Source: Pontibacter ramchanderi (GTDB lineage Bacteria > Bacteroidota > Bacteroidia > Cytophagales > Hymenobacteraceae). Taken from it: 64,000 nt of DNA. Location of the stretch: contig NZ_PJMU01000001.1 of the NCBI RefSeq assembly GCF_002846395.1, positions 434,001 to 498,000 on the forward strand, written 5' to 3'. The position numbers were made by a program, and so were the translations under genes. Positions 6,884 to 14,732 of the stretch are shown here, piece after piece (the first letter of the stretch is position 1; each line of letters begins with the position of its first letter). The notes beneath the pieces were generated by a model, which had not been told where the DNA came from, searched no databases, and was given only the letters and a program-made list of their open reading frames with translations.

Positions 6884-9211
6884 CTAGTTTACAACCTCTG
6901 CAGCTTCTTTCTCTTTCTTTTTAGCAGCTTTTTTAGCGGCTTTCTCGGCTTTGCGCTGCTCCTTTTTGGAGAGTTTCGTAGCTTCTGCCGGTATTTCGGA
7001 TTTGCGACGGGCATCGATCTGCGGCAGACCGGAAGTGTTGTCCGTTACCAGTGTCATCTCTTTTACGAGGTGACCGGCACCAGCAAACTTGTCTACAATA
7101 AAAAGCATGTAGCGCACGTCCACGGAGATGTTACGAACCTGATCCGGGTTGTAAGTCAGGTCACTCATGGTGCCTTCCCAGTTCCGATCGAAGTTCGTTC
7201 CGATCAGCTGACCGTTAGCGTTGATTACCGGTGAGCCGGAGTTACCGCCAGTGGTGTGATTCGATGCGATAAAAGCCACCGGAAGCTGACCGTTCACGCC
7301 ATAAGGGCCGTAGTCCTTCTTGTCGTACAGCTCCTGCAGACGGGCAGGTATAGCATAGTCTTCGGCGGCACCAGAGGCAGCTTTTTCGATAATGCCTTCG
7401 AGGGTAGTAAAGTACTTATACTTCACGCCATCCACAGGTTCGTATGGCTCCACTTTGCCGTAAGCCACACGCAGGGTCGAGTTGGCATCCGGGTAGAACT
7501 TACGGTCCTGCTGCATCTCGCGTAAACCGGTCATGTAGGTTCTATAGAGCAGGTTTAGGTTATCGTTCACCTTGTTGTAGGTAGGGAGCACATTGGCACG
7601 GTAATAATCGTTTATGCTGCTTGCCAACTGGAAGCCCGGGTCATTTTTCAGTGGGTTTGGCTTACCTGCTTTTATATCGGCTATAGCCTTGCGCACACCC
7701 GCTTCAGAAGTGAAAAGCGACTTGCTGTATACTTCATCTGCATACTTCGAGAAATCACCCTTATATTTCTGGCGTACTACTGCAAAGGCCGCCGGATGCA
7801 ATTTCTGATCCAGGTTCTCGTAATACATAATCAGCAGGGCAGCAAACAGCTTCTTGTCGGTAGGGGCATTGTAGTTCTTAAAGTAGCCCGCTACGCCTTT
7901 CTCCAGACGGTCGAGTTGTGCGTTGATCTCCTGTTGCGGAGCCTTGGCTTCGATCAGCTCGTTCAGCCTTATGAAGTCATTGGCATAGCGCACCAGTTCC
8001 ACGCCCCAGGCGGCTTCCATAATATAATCACGGGCAATGGTGATGCCTTCCAGCTGCCTGTAATTCTTTTCAAATTCGGAGATCAGGTTTCCATAGGTCT
8101 GTTTGCGGCTCGCATCGGCATTAGCCCAGGCGGTAAACTGCTTTTCGAGCTCCTGCTTGCGTGCAATGGTATTGGCTTTGCGGAGACCACGGCTCTCACC
8201 GATCCATTTCTTCCAGGCATTGGCTACGCTCGCGTGCTTGGCGGCATACTGGATGCGCACAGCGTCTGAGGCTTTCATGTCCTCGTCCAGCACGGCCAGT
8301 TTCGTGTCGCGTATCTTAATTTTGTGCGGGTTGGAGGTTTCGTAGATTTCCTGGATGGCGTGTGAGGTCAGGTACTCGTTCGTGCGGCCCGGGAAGCCAA
8401 ATACCATCGTAAAGTCATTCTCCTGCACACCACTCAGCGAAATAGGCAGGTGGTGCTTCGGCTTGTAAGGCTTGTTGTTCGGAGAGTATTCGGCCGGGTT
8501 GTTGTTCTCGTCGGCATAAATGCGGAACATGGCAAAGTCGCCGGTATGGCGTGGCCACATCCAGTTGTCGGTATCGCCACCGAATTTACCGATAGATGAT
8601 GGGGGAGCACCCACCAAACGGATGTCGCGGAAAGTCTCCGTCACATACATGTAATATTCGTTGCCGTAGAAAAACGGGCGGATAATGGCGTCGTAGTGCG
8701 TGCCTGCAATGGCCTGCTGACGCACCTTGGCGATGTTCTGCTGCACCATTTTCTCGCGTTCGGCTTCTGCTACATTGGCCGGTATACCTGCCAGCACCTG
8801 CTGCGTCACGTCTTCCATGCGCACGATAAAGGTAGCGAAAAGGCCTGGGTTCGGAAGCTCCTGTTCACGATTCATGGCCCAGAAGCCATTGGTCAGGTAG
8901 TCTTTCTCAACGGAGCTGTGGCTCTGAATCTGGCCGTAGCCGCAATGGTGGTTGGTAAGCAGAAGACCTTCAGAAGAGATCATCTCGCCGGTACAAAAAC
9001 CGCCAAACGAAACAATGGCGTCTTTCAGGCTCGACTGGTTGATGCTGTAAATGTCTTCGGCAGAGAGCTTCATGCCCTTTTTCTGCATTTCCGCCTCGTT
9101 GAGCTGCTTGAGGAGCATAGGCAGCCACATCCCTTCGTCAGGCTTGGCCGTGCTTATACCCAGACTCAGGCAGGCGGCAGCAAAAAATGCTATAATGCGC
9201 TTACTGATCAT
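6884..9211 (-). CDS. S46 family dipeptidyl-peptidase, probably DPP11-type
   Basis: A 775-residue secreted serine peptidase with a signal peptide of about 22 residues (ending near STA). The catalytic triad context is visible: His in LLTNHHCGYG, Asp in GGDTDNWMWPRH and Ser658 in GGNSGSP. Eighteen residues after this Ser is Arg676 in NFDRN. In Porphyromonas enzymes the matching residue (673, with Ser655) is Arg in DPP11, which cuts after Asp/Glu, and Gly in DPP7. So acidic P1 specificity is likely. These enzymes take dipeptides from extracellular oligopeptides in the periplasm for amino-acid-based growth. The C-terminus is a lysine- and alanine-rich tail (residues about 745-775), which is unusual and of unknown use. 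Confidence 0.93.
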   Translation of the reverse strand: MISKRIIAFFAAACLSLGISTAKPDEGMWLPMLLKQLNEAEMQKKGMKLSAEDIYSINQSSLKDAIVSFGGFCTGEMISSEGLLLTNHHCGYGQIQSHSSVEKDYLTNGFWAMNREQELPNPGLFATFIVRMEDVTQQVLAGIPANVAEAEREKMVQQNIAKVRQQAIAGTHYDAIIRPFFYGNEYYMYVTETFRDIRLVGAPPSSIGKFGGDTDNWMWPRHTGDFAMFRIYADENNNPAEYSPNNKPYKPKHHLPISLSGVQENDFTMVFGFPGRTNEYLTSHAIQEIYETSNPHKIKIRDTKLAVLDEDMKASDAVRIQYAAKHASVANAWKKWIGESRGLRKANTIARKQELEKQFTAWANADASRKQTYGNLISEFEKNYRQLEGITIARDYIMEAAWGVELVRYANDFIRLNELIEAKAPQQEINAQLDRLEKGVAGYFKNYNAPTDKKLFAALLIMYYENLDQKLHPAAFAVVRQKYKGDFSKYADEVYSKSLFTSEAGVRKAIADIKAGKPNPLKNDPGFQLASSINDYYRANVLPTYNKVNDNLNLLYRTYMTGLREMQQDRKFYPDANSTLRVAYGKVEPYEPVDGVKYKYFTTLEGIIEKAASGAAEDYAIPARLQELYDKKDYGPYGVNGQLPVAFIASNHTTGGNSGSPVINANGQLIGTNFDRNWEGTMSDLTYNPDQVRNISVDVRYMLFIVDKFAGAGHLVKEMTLVTDNTSGLPQIDARRKSEIPAEATKLSKKEQRKAEKAAKKAAKKKEKEAAEVVN

Positions 9212-9260
9212 GGTTTATTATTAGAGTTGGTTTTGTGAGCCGAAGATACGGAAGAAATAT

Positions 9261-9508
9261 GAGTTTAGGAGTTTGGGAGTTGGGGAGTTGGCGAGTTAAA
9301 CAAATATGTCATTTCGAACTGGGCGTAGGGGCCCTCTATTAGAGAGAGAAATCTGAATTATTGCCATTGCTCTAAATTGATCCAGATCTCTCCATTCTGT
9401 CGAGATAAAAAATTGGGAATGTTGTTGCTTAAGTTGACGGCATTGAGTCAAGACCTGTCCTTACAATTTAAACTCCTTACCTCATCAACTCTCAAACTCC
9501 TAAACTTT
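9261..9508. repeat. Composite intergenic repeat: walking-repeat arms around a REP-like core
   Basis: The left arm (9261-9297) is a run of GGAGTT/GGGAGTT variants. The right arm (9481-9508) carries the complement, AACTCTCAAACTCC. Between them is a core at 9307-9406 with TGTCATTTCGA, AGAGAAATCTG, CAGATCTCTCC and TGTCGAGAT, related to the element at 3291-3372. The whole spacer between the S46 and YkvA genes is thus repeat DNA able to form a large imperfect stem. No gene is present. Confidence 0.65.
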
Positions 9509-9956
9509 AAAGCGTTCCCATTGTCGGCTCGAACCCCTTGTTGCTTTCCCAGGTTTTAAAATTGGTAATCTCTTTCTGGAACGAGTCGATGAACCAGGCC
9601 ATCAGGCTAATATCGTCGAGGAAGCCGATGACAGGTATAAAGTCAGGGATCACGTCGAGGGGTGTGACCAGGTATAGCAGCACGGCTACGCCCGCGAGCA
9701 GCGACTTATTGGAAACCTCCCGGTACGAACCGTTGATATAGGCTTTTACCAAACGGATGAACGTCTGCATTACTTCCTTTACCTGGGCGAAGCCGCTTTT
9801 ATCACTCTCTACATCCACTAATTTGCCATAGGCCGTGGTGAGCAGCATGCCCAACTTGACAGGTTTGGAGACAAGACCACCCGCCTTGCCCAAAAAACGC
9901 TTGAAGATAGTGTGCTGCGATAGCTGCAGCCCTTTATTTATAAGATCCTGAATCAT
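9507..9956 (-). CDS. YkvA/DUF1232 family protein
   Basis: A 149-residue protein with the DUF1232 signature: a hydrophobic segment (residues about 85-98), then PLDVIPDFIP (99-108), then GFLDDISLMAWF. It is probably a small membrane-associated protein. The molecular function of the family is unknown. The first 60 residues are amphipathic and basic. The gene is on its own; its end lies against the right arm of the composite repeat, and it is followed leftward by the S46 peptidase gene. Confidence 0.88.
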   Translation of the reverse strand: MIQDLINKGLQLSQHTIFKRFLGKAGGLVSKPVKLGMLLTTAYGKLVDVESDKSGFAQVKEVMQTFIRLVKAYINGSYREVSNKSLLAGVAVLLYLVTPLDVIPDFIPVIGFLDDISLMAWFIDSFQKEITNFKTWESNKGFEPTMGTL

Positions 9957-10154
9957 GTTTTTGTCTTTAGTTTGGCCCTTATACGGCTAAAAGCTACGAA
10001 ATGGTGTTGAGCCGGACAACAAGGTATGGACCATCAGGACCTGGCCAAAAAATAATCTTGGCAGCTTGCTTGACAGTGATGTTTTTTCTCCTTTAAATTG
10101 GTGTACCTTTAGCATTAAATTATCCCATACACATTCAGGCATGTCGCATCGTTT

Positions 10155-10736
10155 ATGAAAGCGCCACACTTCGTGCTGGTGTCGTTGCTGGTAGCTTCGG
10201 CCGCAGTTTATTTTGGTTCTTTTCTTCTTCCTGACTCCTATGAGGTCAGACGGTCCATTGTCGTTCCTGCCAAACCAGAGCAGGTGTTCCCATACCTGAA
10301 CAACCCAACCGAATGGGAAAAGTGGAACGCCTGGAACAAAGCCTACGACCCTACCATGATCCGACTTTATGGTGGCCCGCTTACCGGCAAAGGAGCCTAC
10401 CAGGAATTAAACGGAGATAAAGTAGGCCTGGTGAAAGTTCACTTTACCGACAGTACACCACCCAGCGAACTTTACTACAAGCAGCTCATCAAAGGAGATG
10501 CGTTTGAAACAACCGGCATCTTCAGCCTCGAACCGCTCGAAGGCGGTACGCGCGTGGTATGGCAGCAACGAACGCGGGTGACAGATGATTTGTATAATAA
10601 GTACAAAGGCTTTTTCAAGAAACTGAAGACGGAGCAGGAAACAGAACAGAGCCTGCTATCACTAAAAAACCTGTTCGACCCCGCTGCTAAATCTGACACC
10701 AATAACCAAATTGCCAATAGAAAAGGCCGCAGCTAG
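10155..10736 (+). CDS. SRPBCC-fold protein with N-terminal membrane anchor
   Basis: A 193-residue protein. Residues 5-25 are hydrophobic (signal or anchor), then come DSYEVRRSIVVPAKPEQVFPYL and NNPTEWEKWNAW, the start of a START/polyketide-cyclase-like (SRPBCC) domain that binds hydrophobic ligands. The ligand is unknown. The lysine-rich C-terminus ends inside the stem of the terminator shared with the convergent PhoH gene. Confidence 0.82.
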   Translation: MKAPHFVLVSLLVASAAVYFGSFLLPDSYEVRRSIVVPAKPEQVFPYLNNPTEWEKWNAWNKAYDPTMIRLYGGPLTGKGAYQELNGDKVGLVKVHFTDSTPPSELYYKQLIKGDAFETTGIFSLEPLEGGTRVVWQQRTRVTDDLYNKYKGFFKKLKTEQETEQSLLSLKNLFDPAAKSDTNNQIANRKGRS

Positions 10737-10753
10737 GTATAGCAGCGGCCTTT
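10722..10753. terminator. Bidirectional terminator overlapping the SRPBCC gene end
   Basis: A 9-bp stem AAAGGCCGC (10722-10730) with GCGGCCTTT (10745-10753). The loop includes the stop codon and one AGGTATAG word. It serves two convergent genes. Confidence 0.75.
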
Positions 10754-10772
10754 CGCTTTCATACAGGTATAG

Positions 10773-12188
10773 CTAGAGCAGTTCGTTCGCCAGATTGGCC
10801 AGTTCAGACCGTTCCCCCTTCAGCAACGTGATGTGTGCATACAACGGGTGGTTTCGTGCCCGGTCGATCAGGTATGAGAGGCCATTGCTCTGCGAATCGA
10901 GGTAAGGCGTGTCGATCTGGTAAATATCACCTGTAAACACAATCTTAGTGTTCTCGCCTGCTCTGGAGATAATGGTCTTCACTTCATGTGGGGTCAGGTT
11001 CTGCGCTTCGTCCACAATGAAATAAATGTTTGAAAGGCTGCGCCCCCGGATGTAGGCGAGCGGCGTGATCACCAGTTTCTCCAGTTCCACCAGTTCCCGG
11101 ATCTTCTGGTACTCTTTGCTGTTCTCCGCATATTGATTCTGAATGTATTTCAGGTTGTCCCAAAGCGGCTCCATGTACGGGTTCAGCTTCGACTTGATAT
11201 CGCCGGGCAGGTAGCCGATATCTTTGTTGCTGAGCGGCACAATAGGACGTGCGAGGTATATCTGTTTGTAATCCCGGCGCTGCTCCAGGGCACTGGCCAG
11301 TGCCAGCAGCGTTTTGCCTGTTCCGGCCACGCCCTGTATACTTACCAGCTTGATGCGCGGATTTAACAAAGCATGCATGGCAAAAGTCTGCTCGGCATTG
11401 CGCGGCTTCACCCCATAGGCACTCTGCTTGTCTACCCGCTCAAATTGGTCCTCGGCTGGGTTATAATAGGAGAGGATCGAATTCTTAAAGCTCTTGAGGA
11501 CATAAAAGTGGTTGTCGGCGGGCGTTTCCTTAATAACCTTGCCACTTTCCGAGCTTCCCTTATCATATAGATCATTGATCACACCCGGATCAATTTCTTC
11601 GAGTGTATCGCTGCCGGTATAGAGCCCCGCCACGTCCTGGATCTTACCGGTTTCGTAGTCCTCTGAGATCAGATTAAGTGAGCGGGCCTTCAGGCGCAGG
11701 TTAATGTCCTTGGTAACCAACACAACTTTGCTTTTAGGAAAATCCTGTTGCATCTGCAGGGCAGAGTTAAGAATGTGATGGTCGTTCTTGTCGCCGAAAA
11801 TCTTGGTGGCATCCAGCTTGGCGCTGCCATTCATCATCACCTTAAACTTGCCTTTGGTCTTACCGTTGAGCGGGATCCACTCCTGTAGCATGTGCTCCGA
11901 AGAGAGTTTATCTATAAAACGGATAAATTCACGGGCCTCAAAATTTTTAATATCGTTGCCTTTTTTGAAGTTATCGAGCTCCTCCAACACGGTGATAGGT
12001 ATGGCTACGTCATGCTCCTGAAAGTTCTGCACCGCGCTGTGGTCATACAAGATAACCGAAGTGTCAAGCACGAATATCTTTTTACCTTTCGAGTCAGCTG
12101 CTTTACCAGGTGCCGGTTCTTTTACCTTACTGGCGGTGCGGGATATTTTTTCTGGTTTGTCTTGTGCGGTCTTCGTTTGTTTGGGCAT
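10773..12188 (-). CDS. PIN-domain plus PhoH ATPase fusion protein (PhoH2 / YlaK type)
   Basis: A 471-residue cytosolic protein. After a charged 36-residue leader comes a PIN nuclease domain (KIFVLDTSVILYD from residue 37, acidic Asp42), then a PhoH-like P-loop ATPase with Walker A GVAGTGKT at 286-293 and Walker B IVDEAQNL. In mycobacteria this two-domain protein has been reported as an RNA helicase and RNase. A role in RNA quality control or stress is plausible, but the bacterial PhoH family is poorly defined. The gene stands alone: I see no small antitoxin gene beside it. Confidence 0.92.
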   Translation of the reverse strand: MPKQTKTAQDKPEKISRTASKVKEPAPGKAADSKGKKIFVLDTSVILYDHSAVQNFQEHDVAIPITVLEELDNFKKGNDIKNFEAREFIRFIDKLSSEHMLQEWIPLNGKTKGKFKVMMNGSAKLDATKIFGDKNDHHILNSALQMQQDFPKSKVVLVTKDINLRLKARSLNLISEDYETGKIQDVAGLYTGSDTLEEIDPGVINDLYDKGSSESGKVIKETPADNHFYVLKSFKNSILSYYNPAEDQFERVDKQSAYGVKPRNAEQTFAMHALLNPRIKLVSIQGVAGTGKTLLALASALEQRRDYKQIYLARPIVPLSNKDIGYLPGDIKSKLNPYMEPLWDNLKYIQNQYAENSKEYQKIRELVELEKLVITPLAYIRGRSLSNIYFIVDEAQNLTPHEVKTIISRAGENTKIVFTGDIYQIDTPYLDSQSNGLSYLIDRARNHPLYAHITLLKGERSELANLANELL

Positions 12189-12354
12189 AAGGGTAGGGCT
12201 AAAGAGGTGTATTTAATCTTTTTACGCAAATACATAGCGCTCAGTCTATCTATAGAATCAGCACAAAGTGGTTTCACACAACTTATGTTACTGCTATAAA
12301 TTCAAACAGAAAATTACTGCCTTGATTAAGAACAATTTACAATATTTATGAGTA

Positions 12355-12396
12355 CAACTAATTAATTAGTTGAAACAAAAAATATTTTTATATTTG
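12355..12396 (+). promoter_or_regulatory. Putative promoter with a perfect 18-bp palindromic operator
   Basis: CAACTAATTAATTAGTTG at 12355-12372 is its own reverse complement over all 18 bases. Its last three bases form a TTG that could be the -33 element for a perfect TAnnTTTG (TATATTTG, 12389-12396). The 16-bp gap is slightly short for the usual spacing. A dimeric repressor bound here would block the promoter of the YwqK-like gene, which starts 56 bp later. Confidence 0.65.
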
Positions 12397-12452
12397 CCAG
12401 GCTGCATCTGCTTCGGCCAACTATGAGTTAACCTATCACTTAGCTATCGTCT

Positions 12453-12932
12453 ATGAAAGTCAGCTATACCTTGTATTTTCTTTTGCTCTTCTTCATCCCA
12501 TTCAATTCGCAGGCACAGACCAAGTCTAAAAAAGGAATATGGCCCTTCCAGATCAATCGCTTTGATAAAGAAGGGCGGCATCATGGTCGCTGGAAACTAT
12601 ACCTATCGGATAATACCACCTTGTTGCGTGACGGAAGATTCAAACACGGCGAGGAGCGGGGCAAATGGCGCTACTACTATCCGGACGGCAGCATCCGTAA
12701 GATCGAATACCACAAACCAAACAAAGAAGAGTTTTTGGTAAAAATCTTTCATGACAATGGACAACTCCAAAAGCAGGGTATGGCCAGAACAGAGGAGACG
12801 GAGCGCGTAATTCACTATTATTGGTTTGGTACTTGGCAAGTATACAATCGCGCCGGACAGCCCACCCACACCGAATACTATGAAAAGGGAAATGAAAAGA
12901 CACTTGACTTGAGCAGGAGTTTCAGGGAATAA
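12453..12932 (+). CDS. Exported YwqK/MORN-like repeat protein
   Basis: A 159-residue protein with a clear signal peptide (residues 1-21, ending SQA-Q). The mature part has short repeated turns of the YwqK/MORN-variant type: HHGRWKLY, LLRDGRFKHGEERGKW, YPDGSIRKIEYH, HDNGQLQKQG, YNRAGQPTHTEYY. Database entries call such proteins antitoxin repeats, but I see no toxin gene and the protein is exported, so that label should not be taken as function. A palindromic operator lies upstream. Confidence 0.8.
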   Translation: MKVSYTLYFLLLFFIPFNSQAQTKSKKGIWPFQINRFDKEGRHHGRWKLYLSDNTTLLRDGRFKHGEERGKWRYYYPDGSIRKIEYHKPNKEEFLVKIFHDNGQLQKQGMARTEETERVIHYYWFGTWQVYNRAGQPTHTEYYEKGNEKTLDLSRSFRE

Positions 12933-13424
12933 GGAAGCGGCTGATATACTTTTGTCTTAATAATCCGCTTTTGCAGGGGGATTCCAGCTCCAAAATCAAG
13001 GGAAGGAACTGTGCTCGATTAACATACCTCGTTCCCTTCTTAGTTGAGGGCCCAAACCCCCAAGGGGAACTTCTGCTATTACCATTTCCAAGGTATAAGA
13101 TCTGTTGCACATGACCACTGGCAGGTATAGCAGACTAACTTGTCCCTTGAGCAATGAAATAAGTAGCTGTGCCAATTGCACGAATGACGATTTTTTTTGA
13201 GCGGTCAGCGAGTGGGAGTAGGGGCAATCTTTCTTTTCATCAAGGAGAAAAGTAAGTGCCCGCCCGGCCAAGCTATAAAGCAAAAAAGCTTAAGATATAG
13301 AAAAGCTGAAGCTACGCTTGTATAGGTATAGCCATGTGGCCAGGTATACCTGGGGCAGAGGCCTCTCTATACCTGGCACAAGTGAGGACGATCGCGTCAT
13401 AACCATCAAAATACTTCAACACGA
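12933..13424. other. Gene-free stretch rich in AGGTATA words
   Basis: I see no credible gene; the overlapping minus-strand frames have low-complexity, unrelated translations. It holds five or six copies of AGGTATA/TATACCT. They include the perfect palindrome CCAGGTATACCTGG (13340-13353) and a hairpin with 10-bp arms GCCAGGTATA (13339-13348) and TATACCTGGC (13368-13377). Confidence 0.6.
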
Positions 13425-14045
13425 TTAACTTAAGGTATAATATTCCTCCTTCTCCTTATCATGCAGCCGCAAATACCCATGAATCACCAGCTTCACCAGC
13501 ATCCGGTACGCCCGTCTTTCAGATAGATTCGCGATCTTCATATACTGACGGAGCGTAACGCGGCGGTTGAGCGCCAGATAGTCCAGCACGGCACGCTCGT
13601 GGCGGTCCAATGGGATGCGCTCGAAAGTAGGTTCCTCAGCCAGCATCGACTTCTCCACCATTTTGCTTGTCTGCACACTGGTATCCTTTACCCGCACGTA
13701 GCCACGCCAGTCATCATCCTTCACTTTGGCAAAGTGGGGCTTACGGTCACTTTCTGGCACAGTCACCTTCAGGATGGTATGGTTGTCCAGTTCTACTTCT
13801 TCATAAAGGAGTTGCAACGGCGGATCGCAGTAAAAACTGGCAGCCAGTTCCAGGGTATGCTTCTCTTCATCCGGATCGATGCCAACCACTTTGCCATCGT
13901 CTTTGACGCCGATGAGGATGGTACCACCACGGGTATTAGCGAAGGAGACCAGGGTGCGCGCAATTTTATCGGGCTGCGTGACGCGTTGTTTGAAATCAAC
14001 CTGATCGTTCTCACCCTGCCAGATCAGGCGCTGTAAATCGTCCAT
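13425..14045 (-). CDS. AlbA_2 (Schlafen-like) domain protein with C-terminal winged helix
   Basis: A 206-residue protein. Residues about 10-130 form the AlbA_2/divergent-AAA_4 domain: EN-DQVDFKQR, then LVSFANTRGGTILIGVKDDGKVVGID, and GYVRVKDTS near 120. Residues 145-206 form a winged helix (RAVLDYLALNRRVTLRQYMKIANLSERRAYRML). Related proteins are often called ATP-binding or transcriptional regulators. The target is unknown, and the gene is not in an evident operon. Confidence 0.85.
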   Translation of the reverse strand: MDDLQRLIWQGENDQVDFKQRVTQPDKIARTLVSFANTRGGTILIGVKDDGKVVGIDPDEEKHTLELAASFYCDPPLQLLYEEVELDNHTILKVTVPESDRKPHFAKVKDDDWRGYVRVKDTSVQTSKMVEKSMLAEEPTFERIPLDRHERAVLDYLALNRRVTLRQYMKIANLSERRAYRMLVKLVIHGYLRLHDKEKEEYYTLS

Positions 14046-14144
14046 AGTCAGAAGGCTTCAGGTATAGTGGCTATACCTTGTTACAGTATAAGAAGAGCAG
14101 GAAGCCTCATTTTGTTTAGGTCCGCTCACAAAAGGCATAAAAAA

Positions 14145-14166
14145 AGCGAGCCTGTGGGGGCTCGCT
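14145..14166 (-). terminator. Terminator of the DUF3127 gene
   Basis: Stem AGCGAGCC (14145-14152) with GGCTCGCT (14159-14166), with an A-run on the plus strand serving as the U-run for leftward transcription. It is about 20 bp past the stop. Confidence 0.85.
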
Positions 14167-14186
14167 CTGTTTATACGCAATATATA

Positions 14187-14564
14187 TTAGAAAGGCAGAT
14201 CGTTGTCTGCATCGCTGCTGTAGAAAGAAGGAGCTGCTGATTCCTGAGCAGGAGCACCAGCCGGAGCGCCATAGCCACCAGAGGCAGCGGCACCCTCAAC
14301 ACGCCAAGCCTGCAGGTTGGTGAAGTACATGGTCTGGCCATTCTTGGTGAAGGGCTTGCCCGTCAGGTTGAAAGTAACTTTCACTTCGTCGCCTTGCTTG
14401 TAATTGTCGATCAGGTTACACTTGTCTTGCGTGAGCTGGAACTTGCAGTATTGCGTGAAAGAACCGTCCGGAATCTCCAGCACAAACTCACGCTTTCTGA
14501 ATTTTTCACTTACCTGCTGTTCCTCAAACACTTCGTACAGCTTTCCTTGAATATCAAACGACAT
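14187..14564 (-). CDS. DUF3127 domain protein with an SSB-like acidic tip
   Basis: A 125-residue protein. I chose ATG 14564 because the conserved domain begins there (MSFDIQGKLYEVFEEQQVS); the longer frame adds 13 unlikely residues. The domain is a small OB-fold-like beta protein (KREFVLEI, FQLTQDKCNLID, EVKVTFNLTGKPF) known as DUF3127. It is followed by a flexible Gly/Ala/Pro-rich linker and the terminal DADNDLPF. This layout of OB-like core, linker and acidic-LPF tip copies single-stranded DNA-binding protein, whose tip recruits repair and replication partners. A nucleic-acid role is inferred, not shown. Confidence 0.85.
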   Translation of the reverse strand: MSFDIQGKLYEVFEEQQVSEKFRKREFVLEIPDGSFTQYCKFQLTQDKCNLIDNYKQGDEVKVTFNLTGKPFTKNGQTMYFTNLQAWRVEGAAASGGYGAPAGAPAQESAAPSFYSSDADNDLPF

Positions 14565-14732
14565 AAAATAAACTTTATAATGAATACATTGATCTAAGGA
14601 CAAATATACGAAATCTTTGGTTTCGGCGGGGATGAAAAATGAAGTCCTTTTTAAATCTTTACTCTAAAATCAAGCTGGCAAAACAGCTGAGGCCCTGCAG
14701 GCGTAGGAGTTATTTTAACGCACCCAAACCCT

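Noticed and set aside
10773-12188. PIN-PhoH protein as a toxin with an upstream antitoxin
   Set aside because: No small antitoxin gene precedes it; the upstream 265 bp hold only the YwqK promoter and palindrome.
12453-12932. Toxin-antitoxin system based on the YwqK antitoxin label
   Set aside because: The protein is exported and no toxin gene is adjacent, so the label is only an annotation habit.
12996-13283. 95-residue open frame in the gene-free stretch
   Set aside because: No signal, domain or plausible start context; the composition looks random.
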